DNA of 64,000 bases, from assembly GCF_000576595.1 (NCBI RefSeq), contig NZ_AWSA01000001.1, positions 1-64,000 of the forward strand, in the 5' to 3' direction. Each line of letters opens with the position of its first letter. Within the stretch, counting starts at the first letter, position 1. The stretch is from Intrasporangium oryzae NRRL B-24470. GTDB taxonomy: Bacteria; Actinomycetota; Actinomycetes; Actinomycetales; Dermatophilaceae. Both the position numbers and the translations under genes were made by a program. The notes below the pieces were generated by a model. It did no database searches and was not told where the DNA came from. It was given only the letters and a program-made list of their open reading frames with translations. Positions 36,800 through 45,561 of this stretch are shown one piece after another.

Positions 36800-37789
36800 T
36801 CACCCCGGAAGACGGAACCGCTTGCGGGACAAGGGCTCGACGAGTCCGTCGGCGACGAGCGAGTCGAGGCAGCGCATGACCTGCGCCCGGTCCGGCCCTG
36901 CGTCCTCGAGGAGGCCGAGCACGACCGGGCCGTGGGCGGTGCGCAACCGCTGGAGGATCTCCCCGCGCACCTGGCGGTCGGTGCCGTGCCACGCCTGCCC
37001 CCGCCGGGCCGGCCCGTCGTATGCCGGTCGGCCGGCGAGGTTCCACGCGCAGAGGTCCGCGACCGGGCAGTCCTCGCAGCGGGGCCCGCGCGCGACGCAG
37101 ACGAGCGCCCCGAGCTCCATGACGGCGACGTTCCACGTGTTGGCGCGCTCACGCTCGAGCGGCATGCAGTCGCGGGCCAGAGCGGACTCGGCCCGGGTGA
37201 GGGTGAGGTGCGGGAACGCCCTGCCCTCGACGGCGCGGGCGAGGACGCGCCGCACGTTGGTGTCGACGACGACCTCGGGCTCCCCGAAGGCGAAGCAGGC
37301 GACGGCCGCCGCGGTGTAGGCGCCGACGCCGGGCAGCCCGAGGAGCTCCTCGTGGCTGTCGGGCACGTTGCCGCCGTGACGTTCGACCATGACGGTCGCC
37401 GCCTCGTGGAGGCGCAGGGCGCGACGCGGGTATCCGAGTCGGCCCCAGGCCCGGACGGCGTCACCGGGCGCAGCGGTGGCGAGCGCCGCGGGCGTCGGCC
37501 AGCGCTCCATCCACTCGCGCCACACGGGCTCAACCCGGGACAGGGGCGTCTGCTGCGCCATGACCTCCGAGAGGAAGACCCCCCACGGGCTGCAGTCCGC
37601 ATCGCGCCACGGGAGGTCGCGCCCCTCCCGGACGTACCAGCCGTTCACCCGTGCGTGGAGCTCTGCGAGCCGGGCCCCCGGGGGCACCGCGCTGGAGGCC
37701 CTGGCGGAGTCACTGGCGGAGTCACTGGCGGAGGACCGAGAGGAAGCCACGACGAAGGTCACGTCGGCTCGGGACGAGGTGGGCGGCAT
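36800..37789 (-). CDS. mutY: A/G-specific adenine glycosylase
   Basis: A 329-residue HhH-GPD DNA glycosylase that removes A mispaired with 8-oxoG. DLPWRDADCSPWGVFLSEVMAQQT is the MutY start. The helix-hairpin-helix LLGLPGVGAYTAAAVACFAFG is followed by the catalytic Asp in VVVDTNVRRVL. A 4Fe-4S cluster is at CVARGPRCEDCPVADLC. The N-terminus before ~40 is low-complexity (ASDSASDSARAS) and the true start is uncertain. The C-terminal NUDIX-like domain is short or absent. It lies beside disA and radA, forming a DNA-integrity group. Confidence 0.9.
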   Translation of the reverse strand: MPPTSSRADVTFVVASSRSSASDSASDSARASSAVPPGARLAELHARVNGWYVREGRDLPWRDADCSPWGVFLSEVMAQQTPLSRVEPVWREWMERWPTPAALATAAPGDAVRAWGRLGYPRRALRLHEAATVMVERHGGNVPDSHEELLGLPGVGAYTAAAVACFAFGEPEVVVDTNVRRVLARAVEGRAFPHLTLTRAESALARDCMPLERERANTWNVAVMELGALVCVARGPRCEDCPVADLCAWNLAGRPAYDGPARRGQAWHGTDRQVRGEILQRLRTAHGPVVLGLLEDAGPDRAQVMRCLDSLVADGLVEPLSRKRFRLPG

Positions 37790-37817
37790 ACGGGGTGGTC
37801 GACCTCGGACGTGCAGC

Positions 37818-38897
37818 TCAGACGTAGCGCTCGAGGATGCTCGACTCGGCGAGGCGCGAGAGGCCCTCGCGGACGGCGCGGGCCCGGCCCTCGCCGACGC
37901 CCTCGACGAGCATGAGGTCCTCGATGCCTGCCGCCAGGAGTCGCTGGAGGGACTCGAAGTGGGCGACGAGCCGGTCGACGATCGCCGTGGGCAGGCGCGG
38001 CACCTTGGTCAGCAGGCGATAGCCCTGCGGGCTCACCGGTGCGTCGAGACTGTCGCCGACGACGGCGAAGCCGACAGCCCGGGCCCCCGCCGAGAGGTCG
38101 AGGAGCTCGACGCCGTTGAGCTCCTCGAGGTTGGCCAGCGCCTCCTCGAGCGTCAGGCTCGACTTCGTCGCAGGCAGGTAGTCGCGGATGACGAGCTCGC
38201 GGTCGTTGCCGAGGCCGCCGACGAGCTCCTCGAGCTGGAGGCTGAGCAGGCGCCCATCGGTGCCGAGCTCGACGACGTAGTCCTGGATCTCGGCCGAGAT
38301 GCGGCGCACCATCTCGAGGCGCTGGAGCACCGCGGTCACGTCGCGGATCGTGACGAGGTCCTCGATCTCGAGTGCCGAGAGGGTCCCGGTCACCTCGTCG
38401 AGACGCGCCTTGTAGCGCTCGAGGGTCTGCAGGGCCTGGTCGGCCCGCGAGAGCGTCGTCGGGGAGCCCTCGACCACGTGCCGCTTGCCACCGACGTAGA
38501 GCGCCACGACGCCCATCGACTGGCTCACCGAGATGATGGGGTAGCCGGTCTGCTTGGCGACCCGCTCGGCGGTGCGGTGGCGCGTGCCGGACTCGGTCGT
38601 CTCGATGCGCGAGTCGGGCACGAGCTGGGTCGCGGCCCGGAGGATGCGCGTGCCCTCGCGGTCGAGCACGACGGCCCCGTCCATCTTGCACAGCTCACGC
38701 AACCGGGTCGCGGAGAACTCGACGTCGAGGGCGAAGCCGCCGGTGCAGATCGACTCGACGACCTTGTCGTAGCCGAGCACGATGAGCGCCCCGGTTCGAC
38801 CACGGAGGATGCGCTCGAGGCTGTCTCGCAGGTCGGTGCCGGGGGCGACAGCGGCGAGGGCTGCACGCAGGAGCAGCTCGTCGTCGTTCTTGTCCAT
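37818..38897 (-). CDS. disA: DNA integrity scanning protein, diadenylate cyclase
   Basis: A 359-residue DisA. The N-terminal DAC domain has MDGAVVLD and [14 protein letters not shown] (the DGA and RHR motifs needed for c-di-AMP synthesis). A linker and the C-terminal HhH DNA-binding domain ([27 protein letters not shown]) follow. It scans DNA for branched structures and makes c-di-AMP when it meets none. ATG 38897 was chosen. It follows radA on the same strand with 55 bp between, a classic actinobacterial and Firmicutes pairing. Confidence 0.95.
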   Translation of the reverse strand: MDKNDDELLLRAALAAVAPGTDLRDSLERILRGRTGALIVLGYDKVVESICTGGFALDVEFSATRLRELCKMDGAVVLDREGTRILRAATQLVPDSRIETTESGTRHRTAERVAKQTGYPIISVSQSMGVVALYVGGKRHVVEGSPTTLSRADQALQTLERYKARLDEVTGTLSALEIEDLVTIRDVTAVLQRLEMVRRISAEIQDYVVELGTDGRLLSLQLEELVGGLGNDRELVIRDYLPATKSSLTLEEALANLEELNGVELLDLSAGARAVGFAVVGDSLDAPVSPQGYRLLTKVPRLPTAIVDRLVAHFESLQRLLAAGIEDLMLVEGVGEGRARAVREGLSRLAESSILERYV

Positions 38898-38952
38898 CAC
38901 ATCCCGTTCAGCCGCGCCGGAGGCCGGGGCCAGTCCCCCGGTCGGACGCAGT

Positions 38953-40368
38953 CTAAGCGTTGTCACCCGCGAGCGCTCCTGTTGTCCGCGCTCCGGCGAG
39001 GCGGCCCATGGCCGCGATCGCCCTGGGGACGTCGGCGACCTCGATAGCGCGCAGCCCGTCGGGCACGGTCACGTCGGCGAGGCTCCCCGACGGCACGAGC
39101 GCGTGACGGAACCCCAGGCGGGCCGCCTCGGCGAGCCGACGCTGCAGTCCGGTCACCCGCCGGACCTCACCGGCGAGCCCGACCTCGCCGAGCGCGATGG
39201 CGTCCGTGGCGAGCGCCTGGTCGACGACGGACGACGCGACCGCGCAGACGATGGCGAGGTCGGCGGCCGGCTCGGTGATGCGCACCCCGCCGACGGTCGC
39301 AGCAAAGATGTCGCGGCTGCCGACCGGTGCCCCCGCCCGCTTGTCGAGCACGGCGATGATCATCGCCAGGCGCGAGGCGTCGAGGCCGCTCGACGTGCGC
39401 CGCGGCGACGGCAGCGTCGACGTCGCGACGAGCGCCTGCACCTCGGCGACGAGCGGACGCCGGCCCTCGAGCGTCACGGTGACGCACGTGCCCGGGACGG
39501 CGTGGTCGCGGCTCGAGAGGAAGAGCCCGCTCGGGTCCGCGAGCCCGACGATGCCGACCTCGGACAGGTCGAAGCAGCCGACCTCGTCGGTCGGGCCGAA
39601 GCGGTTCTTGACGGCGCGCACGAGCCGAAGGCGGGAGTGGCGGTCGCCCTCGAACTGGATGACGACGTCGACGAGGTGCTCGAGGACGCGAGGGCCGGCG
39701 ATCGTCCCGTCCTTGGTCACGTGCCCGACGAGGAGCACCGCGATCCCCTTGACCTTGGCCGCCTGGATGAGGCTCGCCGTCACCTCGCGCACCTGCGAGA
39801 CGTTGCCGGCCTGGCCCTCGACGTCGGCGCTCGCGATCGTCTGGACCGAGTCGACGACGAGCAGCTCGGGGCCGACGCTCTCGACCTGGCCGAGGACGGT
39901 GGCGAGGTCGGTCTCTGCGGCGAGATAGAGGGTGTCCGCCATCGCCTCGATGCGCTCGGCCCGCGTGCGGACCTGGGCCGCGGACTCCTCACCGCTGACA
40001 TAGAGGACCTGGGCGCCGCGCCGGGCGGCCCGGGCGGCGACGTCGAGCAGCAGCGTCGACTTGCCGATGCCCGGCTCGCCGGCCACGAGGACGACGCCGC
40101 CCGGCACCAGTCCGCCGCCGAGGACGCGGTCGAACTCGCCGACGCCCGTCGGGCGAGCCGCCGCTCTGGTCAGGTCGACCTCGCCGATCCGCACGGCCGG
40201 GGTCGTCACGGTCGCCGGAGCCGTGCGAGCGGCGGCGGCCCCGACCTCGGCGACGCTCCCCCACGCCTGGCACTCGCCGCACCGGCCCACCCACTTGACC
40301 GTCGTCCATCCGCACTCGGAGCACCGGAAGCCGGCCGCTCGCCTCGTGCCCGTCCTCGTCATCGCCAT
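38953..40368 (-). CDS. radA: DNA repair ATPase RadA/Sms
   Basis: A 471-residue RecA-like helicase of recombination. A C4 zinc finger at the N-terminus ([18 protein letters not shown]) is followed by Walker [14 protein letters not shown], the RadA-specific KNRFG motif and a C-terminal Lon-like domain with GLAGEVR. The start is ATG 40368 because TACGGT lies 7 nt upstream, giving a leaderless transcript; MTRTG 6 nt downstream is an alternative. Confidence 0.94.
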   Translation of the reverse strand: MAMTRTGTRRAAGFRCSECGWTTVKWVGRCGECQAWGSVAEVGAAAARTAPATVTTPAVRIGEVDLTRAAARPTGVGEFDRVLGGGLVPGGVVLVAGEPGIGKSTLLLDVAARAARRGAQVLYVSGEESAAQVRTRAERIEAMADTLYLAAETDLATVLGQVESVGPELLVVDSVQTIASADVEGQAGNVSQVREVTASLIQAAKVKGIAVLLVGHVTKDGTIAGPRVLEHLVDVVIQFEGDRHSRLRLVRAVKNRFGPTDEVGCFDLSEVGIVGLADPSGLFLSSRDHAVPGTCVTVTLEGRRPLVAEVQALVATSTLPSPRRTSSGLDASRLAMIIAVLDKRAGAPVGSRDIFAATVGGVRITEPAADLAIVCAVASSVVDQALATDAIALGEVGLAGEVRRVTGLQRRLAEAARLGFRHALVPSGSLADVTVPDGLRAIEVADVPRAIAAMGRLAGARTTGALAGDNA

Positions 40369-40375
40369 GGTCGGC

Positions 40376-40381
40376 ACCGTA
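40376..40381 (-). promoter_or_regulatory. -10 hexamer TACGGT for leaderless radA
   Basis: Minus-strand TACGGT ends 7 nt before the radA ATG. Confidence 0.5.
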
Positions 40382-40503
40382 GAGGGAGCCACCGACGGCG
40401 GCCCGCCTCCCCCGCCGGGCCAGCGCCCCCGGCGGCCAGCTCCAGAGCCGGACCGGCGCCGGCCTGCTCCATGCTGTGGGTCGTGATCGGCGTTCGTGCG
40501 ACC

Positions 40504-40680
40504 ATGGACGGCATGGATTCGGTCATGCCCTACGTCCTCGCCCTCGTCCCGACGGTCGGGGTGGCGACGCTCTTCTACTTCGTCATCAAGAACATTCTCG
40601 AAGGCGACCGTCGCGAGCGCATCGCACAGGCCAAGTGGGAGGCAGAGCGCGAGGCGGAGTCAAAGAATTCGGGCGAATGA
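40504..40680 (+). CDS. Small single-span membrane protein of unknown function
   Basis: A 58-residue protein: a short N-terminus, one hydrophobic span (YVLALVPTVGVATLFYFVI) and a charged cytoplasmic tail (EGDRRERIAQAKWEAEREAE). Similar small membrane proteins sit near lsr2 in actinobacteria. Start could be ATG 40504 or 40513. No function is known to me. Confidence 0.65.
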   Translation: MDGMDSVMPYVLALVPTVGVATLFYFVIKNILEGDRRERIAQAKWEAEREAESKNSGE

Positions 40681-40819
40681 TTCTTTTTCCACGGCGACTT
40701 TTTCCACAAATGAATGCCGGTCAATGAGATCGAGTGGTTCGAGGTGTAAATTGAGGCCGTTCGCAGGTGAATGGCCTGCGCGCCACCCCTCATATTCCGA
40801 CCATTCATGATGGAGAGAC
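40681..40819 (+). promoter_or_regulatory. AT-rich lsr2 upstream region
   Basis: These 139 bp are markedly AT-rich against the rest of the window (ATGATTCTTTTTCCACGG, GTGTAAATTGAGG, CATATTCC). Lsr2 binds AT-rich DNA, so this is a likely autoregulatory site as well as the promoter. The ATG is preceded by GGAGAGAC. Confidence 0.5.
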
Positions 40820-41155
40820 ATGGCACAGCGTGTCGAAGTGACGCTGATCGATGACATCGACGAGACCAAGGCCGCCGAGACGGTCACCTTCGGCCTCGAC
40901 GGCGTCACCTACGAGATCGACCTGAGTGACAAGAATGCCGAGAAGCTCCGCCAGGACCTCGCTCACTGGGTCGGGCACGCCCGTCGGGTCAGCGGCTCGG
41001 CACGGTCGGCCGCCGCCCCTCGCCGGCGTGCGGGCTCCGCGAAGCGTGCCGACCTCGGCGCCGTGCGGGAGTGGGCCCGGGCCAACGGCCACACGGTGTC
41101 CGACCGCGGCCGCATCTCGGCCGAGGTCCAGGCCGCCTACGACAAGGCGCACTGA
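40820..41155 (+). CDS. lsr2: Lsr2 nucleoid-associated xenogeneic silencer
   Basis: A 111-residue Lsr2. The N-terminal dimerisation domain starts AQRVEVTLIDDIDETKAAETV, with VTYEIDLSDKNAEKLR. A basic linker (RRRAGSAKR) leads to the C-terminal AT-hook-like domain DLGAVREWARANGHTVSDRGRI. The usual RGR-type DNA contact is here as DRGRIS. Lsr2 silences AT-rich, often acquired, genes. A terminator follows. Confidence 0.95.
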   Translation: MAQRVEVTLIDDIDETKAAETVTFGLDGVTYEIDLSDKNAEKLRQDLAHWVGHARRVSGSARSAAAPRRRAGSAKRADLGAVREWARANGHTVSDRGRISAEVQAAYDKAH

Positions 41156-41170
41156 CCTCCCGTCCCGATG

Positions 41171-41206
41171 ACGAGGCCCGGCACCACTCGCGGTGCCGGG
41201 CCTCGT
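41171..41206 (+). terminator. lsr2 terminator
   Basis: A perfect 15-bp inverted repeat (ACGAGGCCCGGCACC and complement) with a 6-nt loop, 15 bp after the lsr2 stop. Confidence 0.85.
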
Positions 41207-41221
41207 CGCGTCGCCTTCCCT

Positions 41222-41276
41222 CCCCGTTCGATGTAGCGGCGCGGCCCGGGGCACGCCGGGATACATCGAACCGGGG
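41222..41276 (-). terminator. Second inverted repeat between convergent lsr2 and ligD genes
   Basis: TTCGATGTA pairs with TACATCGAA, extended by CCCC/GGGG, across a ~25-nt GC-rich loop. It lies directly after the LigD polymerase stop and probably ends that transcript. Confidence 0.65.
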
Positions 41277-41277
41277 G

Positions 41278-42165
41278 TCAGGCGGTCAGCTCTGCCGCGA
41301 GGTCCGCCCCCTCCGCAGCCCGTTCGAGCACGGCCTCCATGCGCAGCTGCTCGAGCGGCCCGCCGTCGGCCCCCAGCTCGATCTCCTCCCAGCTCCGCGG
41401 CGCGGCCGCCGTGGGGGTCTCGCGTCCACGGAGCGAGTACGGGCAGACCGTCGTCTTGGCGGCGACGTTCTGGCTCCAGTCGAGGAAGACCTTCCCGGGG
41501 CGCAGGTCCTTCGCCATCTTCCAGACGATGAGGTCTGGGTGCGCCTTGGTCAGCTCCTGCGCCAGCTGCTGGACGGTGTCGCGGATCTCGTCGCTCGTGT
41601 GCGCACCGGGCAGGACGGCATACAGCTGGAGGCCCTTGCTCCCGCTCGTCACGGGGATGGTGTGCAGGCCGATTCCCCCGAGCCGCTCGCGGACGAGGAG
41701 CGCCACCCGCGCGCACTCGGCGAGGCCCGTCCCCGGGCCCGGGTCGAGGTCGATGACGAGACGGTCCGGGTTGCGCGGCGTCGCGTCGCGGCCCTCGCCG
41801 TCGACGCGCCACTGGGGCACGTGGAGCTCGAGGGAGTTGAGATTGGCGAAGTACGTCAGCCCGGCGAGGTCGTCGATGAGCGGGAAGACGGGGTCGCGCC
41901 CCGCCCGGCGGATCCAGGCGGGCGTGCCGGGAGGGAGGTTCTTCTCGAAGAAGCGCATCGGGTCGGCGACCCCGTGCGGGTAGCGGACGCGGGTGACCGG
42001 CCGCCCGGCGAGGTGGGGCAGCAGGACCGCCGAGATGCGGGCGTAGTAGTCGAGCACCTGCGCCTTGGTCGTGCCGGTCTGCGGGTACATGACCTTCTCG
42101 AGGCTGCTGAGCCCCAGGCGGTGCCCGTCGACCTCGACGGTCACCTTCGGCGCCTCCTTCACCAT
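41278..42165 (-). CDS. LigD-type primase-polymerase domain protein (stand-alone)
   Basis: A 295-residue archaeo-eukaryotic primase-fold polymerase (LigD PolDom/PrimC-like). VIDLDPGPG is the catalytic metal-binding DxD region, SGSKGLQLYAVL holds the conserved SGxKG and His/Gly site, and VFLDWSQNVAAKTTVCPYSLRGR is the third motif. It fills or extends broken DNA ends during non-homologous end joining. Its ATG overlaps the ligase stop by one base (TGATG). In mycobacteria this domain is fused to the ligase. Confidence 0.9.
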   Translation of the reverse strand: MVKEAPKVTVEVDGHRLGLSSLEKVMYPQTGTTKAQVLDYYARISAVLLPHLAGRPVTRVRYPHGVADPMRFFEKNLPPGTPAWIRRAGRDPVFPLIDDLAGLTYFANLNSLELHVPQWRVDGEGRDATPRNPDRLVIDLDPGPGTGLAECARVALLVRERLGGIGLHTIPVTSGSKGLQLYAVLPGAHTSDEIRDTVQQLAQELTKAHPDLIVWKMAKDLRPGKVFLDWSQNVAAKTTVCPYSLRGRETPTAAAPRSWEEIELGADGGPLEQLRMEAVLERAAEGADLAAELTA

Positions 42166-43112
42166 CACTCCCCCTCTGCCTGGTCGTCGACGTCGTCGGG
42201 GCGGAGGTCGTCGCGGACCCCCTTGTATGCCGGCTGGCGCAGCCTCCCCTGGCTGCTCAGTCCCAGCGACTCCACGTCGACGACGAGGACGGGGTGGACC
42301 CACTGGGCTCCCAGGGCGTCCTCGCGTGGCACGTCGGTGAGGAAGGGCGAGGTGTCGGCGTGGAGGGGTGCGAGGTCCTCGAGGAGGCGCTGGCCCGCCT
42401 TGCCGGCCAGGCCGGAGCCGACCCGCCCGAGGAAGCGGAGGCCGCCGGGCGAGGGCAGCCCGACGAGGACCGCCCCCAGCCGGTTGCGGACCGTGCCGGT
42501 CGACTCCGGCCGCCACCCGCCGACGACGACCGAGACCGTGCGCCGGTGGGGCGACTTGAGCCAGGCGGTGGAACGCTGGCCCGGCAGGTACGGCGAGTCG
42601 ACCCGTTTGCTGACGATCCCCTCGAGCCCCTGCTCCTTCGTCGCGGCGTGGAGCGCCTCCCCGTCCGCATAGGTCGGTGGCGTCTGCCACCGCGCGCCGT
42701 TGAGGTCGAGCCGCTCGAGGGTGGCCCGGCGCTCGCGCCACGGCCTCCCGGTCAGGTCGACCCCGTAGAGCCGGAGCAGGTCGAAGAGCATGAGCGTCGC
42801 AGGACTCTGCTCGGCGAGGTGGGCGGCGCGACGGGCCTGTGTGACGTGGAAGCGTTCGGCGAGGGCCCCGAACGACGGCACCCCGCCACGCAGGACGACG
42901 ATCTCGCCGTCGAGGAGCAGGTCGGGGTACTCGTCTGCGAGGCCCTGCAGCTCCGGAAAGGCCACCGTGACGTCACGCTCGGTGCGGCTGTAGAGCCGCA
43001 GCACGCCCTCGGCGACGTCCACGAGGACCCGCATCCCGTCCCACTTGACCTCGTGGACCCAGGCGTCACCGACAGGAATCGTCGACGTCGACGTCGCAAG
43101 CATGGGCCGCAT
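42165..43112 (-). CDS. ATP-dependent DNA ligase, LigD/LigC type
   Basis: A 315-residue ATP-dependent ligase. The nucleotidyltransferase motif I EVKWDGMR holds the adenylated Lys, motif III is LLDGEIVVL, motif IV is EGIVSKR and motif V is STAWLKSP. An OB domain with LRFLGRVGSGL follows. It seals ends in NHEJ, with Ku and the polymerase. Start ATG 43112 is 18 bp from the divergent Ku start. There is no nuclease (PE) domain. Confidence 0.92.
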   Translation of the reverse strand: MRPMLATSTSTIPVGDAWVHEVKWDGMRVLVDVAEGVLRLYSRTERDVTVAFPELQGLADEYPDLLLDGEIVVLRGGVPSFGALAERFHVTQARRAAHLAEQSPATLMLFDLLRLYGVDLTGRPWRERRATLERLDLNGARWQTPPTYADGEALHAATKEQGLEGIVSKRVDSPYLPGQRSTAWLKSPHRRTVSVVVGGWRPESTGTVRNRLGAVLVGLPSPGGLRFLGRVGSGLAGKAGQRLLEDLAPLHADTSPFLTDVPREDALGAQWVHPVLVVDVESLGLSSQGRLRQPAYKGVRDDLRPDDVDDQAEGE

Positions 43113-43130
43113 GGGTGCATTCTGGTTCTC

Positions 43131-44084
43131 ATGCGAGCCATCTGGAAAGGCGCCGTGTCCTTCGGCCTCGTCAACGTGCCGGTCCGGCTCTTCGCCGCGA
43201 CCGAGAACCACGACGTGCAGTTCCGGCAGGTCCACGCCAAGGACGGGGGGCGGATCAGGTACCAGCGGGTCTGCTCGATCGACGGTGAGGAAGTCCCCTA
43301 TTCCGACATCGCAAAGGGCTATGAGACCGCCGACGGACAGATGGTGGTGCTGAGTGACGAGGACATGAGAAGCCTTCCGTCGCGGTCGTCGAAGGAGATC
43401 GCGATCGAGAAGTTCGTTCCCGCCGACCAGATCGACCCGTTGCTCTTCGACAAGTCCTATTACCTCGAACCCGACAAGAGCGGGCTCAAACCCTATGTGC
43501 TCCTCCGGGACGCCCTCGAGAAGGCCGACCGGATGGCCCTCGTCACGGTCGCCGTCCGCACCCGCATGACCCTCGCCGTGCTCCGAGTCCGCGACGGGGT
43601 CATCGTCCTGCAGACCCTCCTCTGGGCCGACGAGGTCCGCACGCCCGAGTTCGAGTCGCTCTCCGAGGAGACCCACGCCACGGCCCGGGAGCTCGCCATG
43701 GCGTCCTCGCTCGTCGACTCGCTCTCGGGCGACTACGAGCCCGACGAGTTCGAGGACGACTACGCCGAGGCCGTCGAGACGCTCGTCGCCTCGAAGGTCG
43801 AGGGCGGCGAGGTGAAGGAGGCCCCCGCGGCTGCCGCCGAGGAGACGGAGGTCGTCGACCTGCTCGCCGCGCTCCAGCGCAGCGTCGACAAGGCCAAGGC
43901 CGCCAGGGCCGGCGGCTCCGGTGCCGCCGAGGACGAGGCCGCCGAGGCTCCCTCGAGGGAGACGGCGACGAAGCGGGCCGCGAGCAAGACCACCGCGAAG
44001 CCTGCCGCGAAGACCACCGCGAAGGCGACGACGAAGAAGGCCGCCAAGAAGACAGCCAGCAAGTCGACGAAGAAGGCGGGGTAG
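43131..44084 (+). CDS. Ku DNA end-binding protein
   Basis: A 317-residue bacterial Ku. MRAIWKGAVSFGLVNVPVRLF is replaced by the equivalent start here (RAIWKGAVSFGLVNVPV), and the beta-barrel core extends to ~residue 250. A long Lys/Ala/Thr tail (~270-317, KTTAKATTKKAAKKTASK) is the type that aids sliding and DNA binding in some Ku proteins. It binds double-strand ends and recruits LigD. It is divergent from the ligase gene, so expression is probably coordinated. Confidence 0.95.
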   Translation: MRAIWKGAVSFGLVNVPVRLFAATENHDVQFRQVHAKDGGRIRYQRVCSIDGEEVPYSDIAKGYETADGQMVVLSDEDMRSLPSRSSKEIAIEKFVPADQIDPLLFDKSYYLEPDKSGLKPYVLLRDALEKADRMALVTVAVRTRMTLAVLRVRDGVIVLQTLLWADEVRTPEFESLSEETHATARELAMASSLVDSLSGDYEPDEFEDDYAEAVETLVASKVEGGEVKEAPAAAAEETEVVDLLAALQRSVDKAKAARAGGSGAAEDEAAEAPSRETATKRAASKTTAKPAAKTTAKATTKKAAKKTASKSTKKAG

Positions 44085-44119
44085 GCAGGGACCGGGCCGA
44101 GGCGCCCGAGGCGCCTGAG

Positions 44120-44163
44120 ACCGCGCACCGACCGCGCGCCGACCGCGCACCGACCGCGCACCG
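44120..44163. repeat. Four tandem 11-bp repeats
   Basis: ACCGCGCACCG occurs four times in a row with one base change, in the gap between ku and the next gene. It has no evident function and may be a slippage product. Confidence 0.8.
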
Positions 44164-44232
44164 AGACGGACCTCACGTGACCCGCCCGGCGATAGCCGTC
44201 CGGCGGGAACTCCGGTCCGCGAGGATGGGGTC

Positions 44233-45459
44233 GTGCAGACGGTCACCATCGAGGAGCTCCAGCGCCGGTTCCGCAGCCTTCCCGAGAACCCGCGTGTCGT
44301 CGTCAGCGGCAACATGGCGATCCCATGGGAGGGGGTGCGGGCCCTCGACGAGGTCGTGCCCGCCTACGTCCTCCATGCGCTCAACGCCCCGCCGGGCCTT
44401 CCCGAGCGCGAGGGCGTGACGGTCGAGACCTGTTTCGTCGGCGGCGGCATGCGCCGTCACCCGGGCCTGCGCTACGTCCCGTCGCGGCTCTCGCTCGTGC
44501 CGCTGCTCTACGGCCGCTCCCTGCCGCCCGACGCCGTCATCCTCCACTGCGCGCCGCCCGTCGACGGGCAGCTCAGCCTGGGGCTCGAGGTCAACGTCAT
44601 GCCCGCCGCGATCGAGGCGTGCCGCGCTCGTGGCGGCCTCGTCGTCGCGGTCGTCAACCCGCGGATGCCCTACACCTTCGGTGACGCCCAGGTGCCGGTC
44701 GGGCACGTCGACCTCGCGGTCGAGGTCGACGCCCCGCTCGCGTCCCATGCACCCGGCGCCCCCGACCCCGACAGCACGGCGATCGGCGAGCGCGTGGCCT
44801 CGATGGTCCTCGACGGCGCGACTCTCCAGCTGGGCATCGGCGCGGTCCCCGACGCGACGCTTGCGGCCCTCGTCACGCGGCGCGGTCTGCGCGTGTGGAC
44901 GGAGATGTTCTCCGACGGGATCCTCGACCTCGAGGCCGCCGGCGCGCTCGACCGCGAGCACCCGCTCGTCACGTCGTTCTGCTTCGGCTCGCAGGACCTC
45001 TACGACTGGCTCGACGGCAACCGCTGGGTCCGGATGATGCGCACCGAGCGGACCAACGACCCCGGCAGCATCGCCCAGCAGCGGCAGATGACGTCGGTCA
45101 ACACCGCGCTCGAGGTCGACCTCTTCGGGCAGGCCAACGCGTCGCGGATCAACGCCCGCATCTTCTCCGGCTTCGGGGGCCAGACCGACTTCATCGTCGG
45201 CGCTCTGCACTCCCCCGGTGGCCAGTCGTTCATCGCGCTGCGCTCGTGGCATCCCAAGGCCGACTGCTCGACGATCGTCCCGCTCGTCGACGAGCCGGTG
45301 ACGAGCTTCCAGCAGAGCGCGATCGTCACCGAGAACGGCGTGGCCCAGCTCTGGGGGCGGAGCGAGAAGGAGCAGTGCCGCGACATCATCGAGCAGTGCG
45401 CGCACGCCTCGGTCCGCGACGACCTCTGGGAGGAGGCGACGGCGCTCGGCCTCGCCTGA
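44233..45459 (+). CDS. Acetyl-CoA hydrolase / 4-hydroxybutyrate CoA-transferase family protein
   Basis: A 408-residue family I CoA-transferase-like protein. LQLGIGAVPDATLAAL (CoA-site GxG) and LRVWTEMFSDGILDLEAAGAL fit the catalytic Glu region, and FSGFGGQTDFIVGALHSPGG is the C-terminal signature with GGxGD-type loop. It would transfer CoA between acetate and short acids. GTG 44233 is preceded by GAGGAT 6 nt upstream, a weak leaderless -10. No metabolic partner genes are adjacent. Confidence 0.87.
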   Translation: MQTVTIEELQRRFRSLPENPRVVVSGNMAIPWEGVRALDEVVPAYVLHALNAPPGLPEREGVTVETCFVGGGMRRHPGLRYVPSRLSLVPLLYGRSLPPDAVILHCAPPVDGQLSLGLEVNVMPAAIEACRARGGLVVAVVNPRMPYTFGDAQVPVGHVDLAVEVDAPLASHAPGAPDPDSTAIGERVASMVLDGATLQLGIGAVPDATLAALVTRRGLRVWTEMFSDGILDLEAAGALDREHPLVTSFCFGSQDLYDWLDGNRWVRMMRTERTNDPGSIAQQRQMTSVNTALEVDLFGQANASRINARIFSGFGGQTDFIVGALHSPGGQSFIALRSWHPKADCSTIVPLVDEPVTSFQQSAIVTENGVAQLWGRSEKEQCRDIIEQCAHASVRDDLWEEATALGLA

Positions 45460-45492
45460 GCGGGTCCGGACGTCGCCGATGGCGACCGGGTC

Positions 45493-45522
45493 GTATGCCG
45501 CTCAGTCGGCCGAGCGGCATAC
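45493..45522. repeat. Inverted pair of GTATGCCG octamers, perfect 11-bp stem
   Basis: GTATGCCGCTC and its complement flank an 8-nt loop, 33 bp after the CoA-transferase stop and 40 bp before the SDR start. Placement and stem suggest terminator use, as seen for uptake-sequence pairs in other bacteria. Confidence 0.85.
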
Positions 45523-45548
45523 CGCCAGGTCGTGCCAGCGGGGCCTCC

Positions 45549-45554
45549 TAGGCT
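45549..45554 (+). promoter_or_regulatory. -10 hexamer TAGGCT for a leaderless SDR gene
   Basis: TAGGCT ends 7 nt before the ATG at 45562, with no SD. Confidence 0.45.
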
Positions 45555-45561
45555 GGCGGAC

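Noticed and set aside
44120..44163. 11-bp tandem repeats as an origin or iteron array
   Set aside because: Only four GC-rich units, no DnaA boxes, AT-rich region or replication gene nearby.
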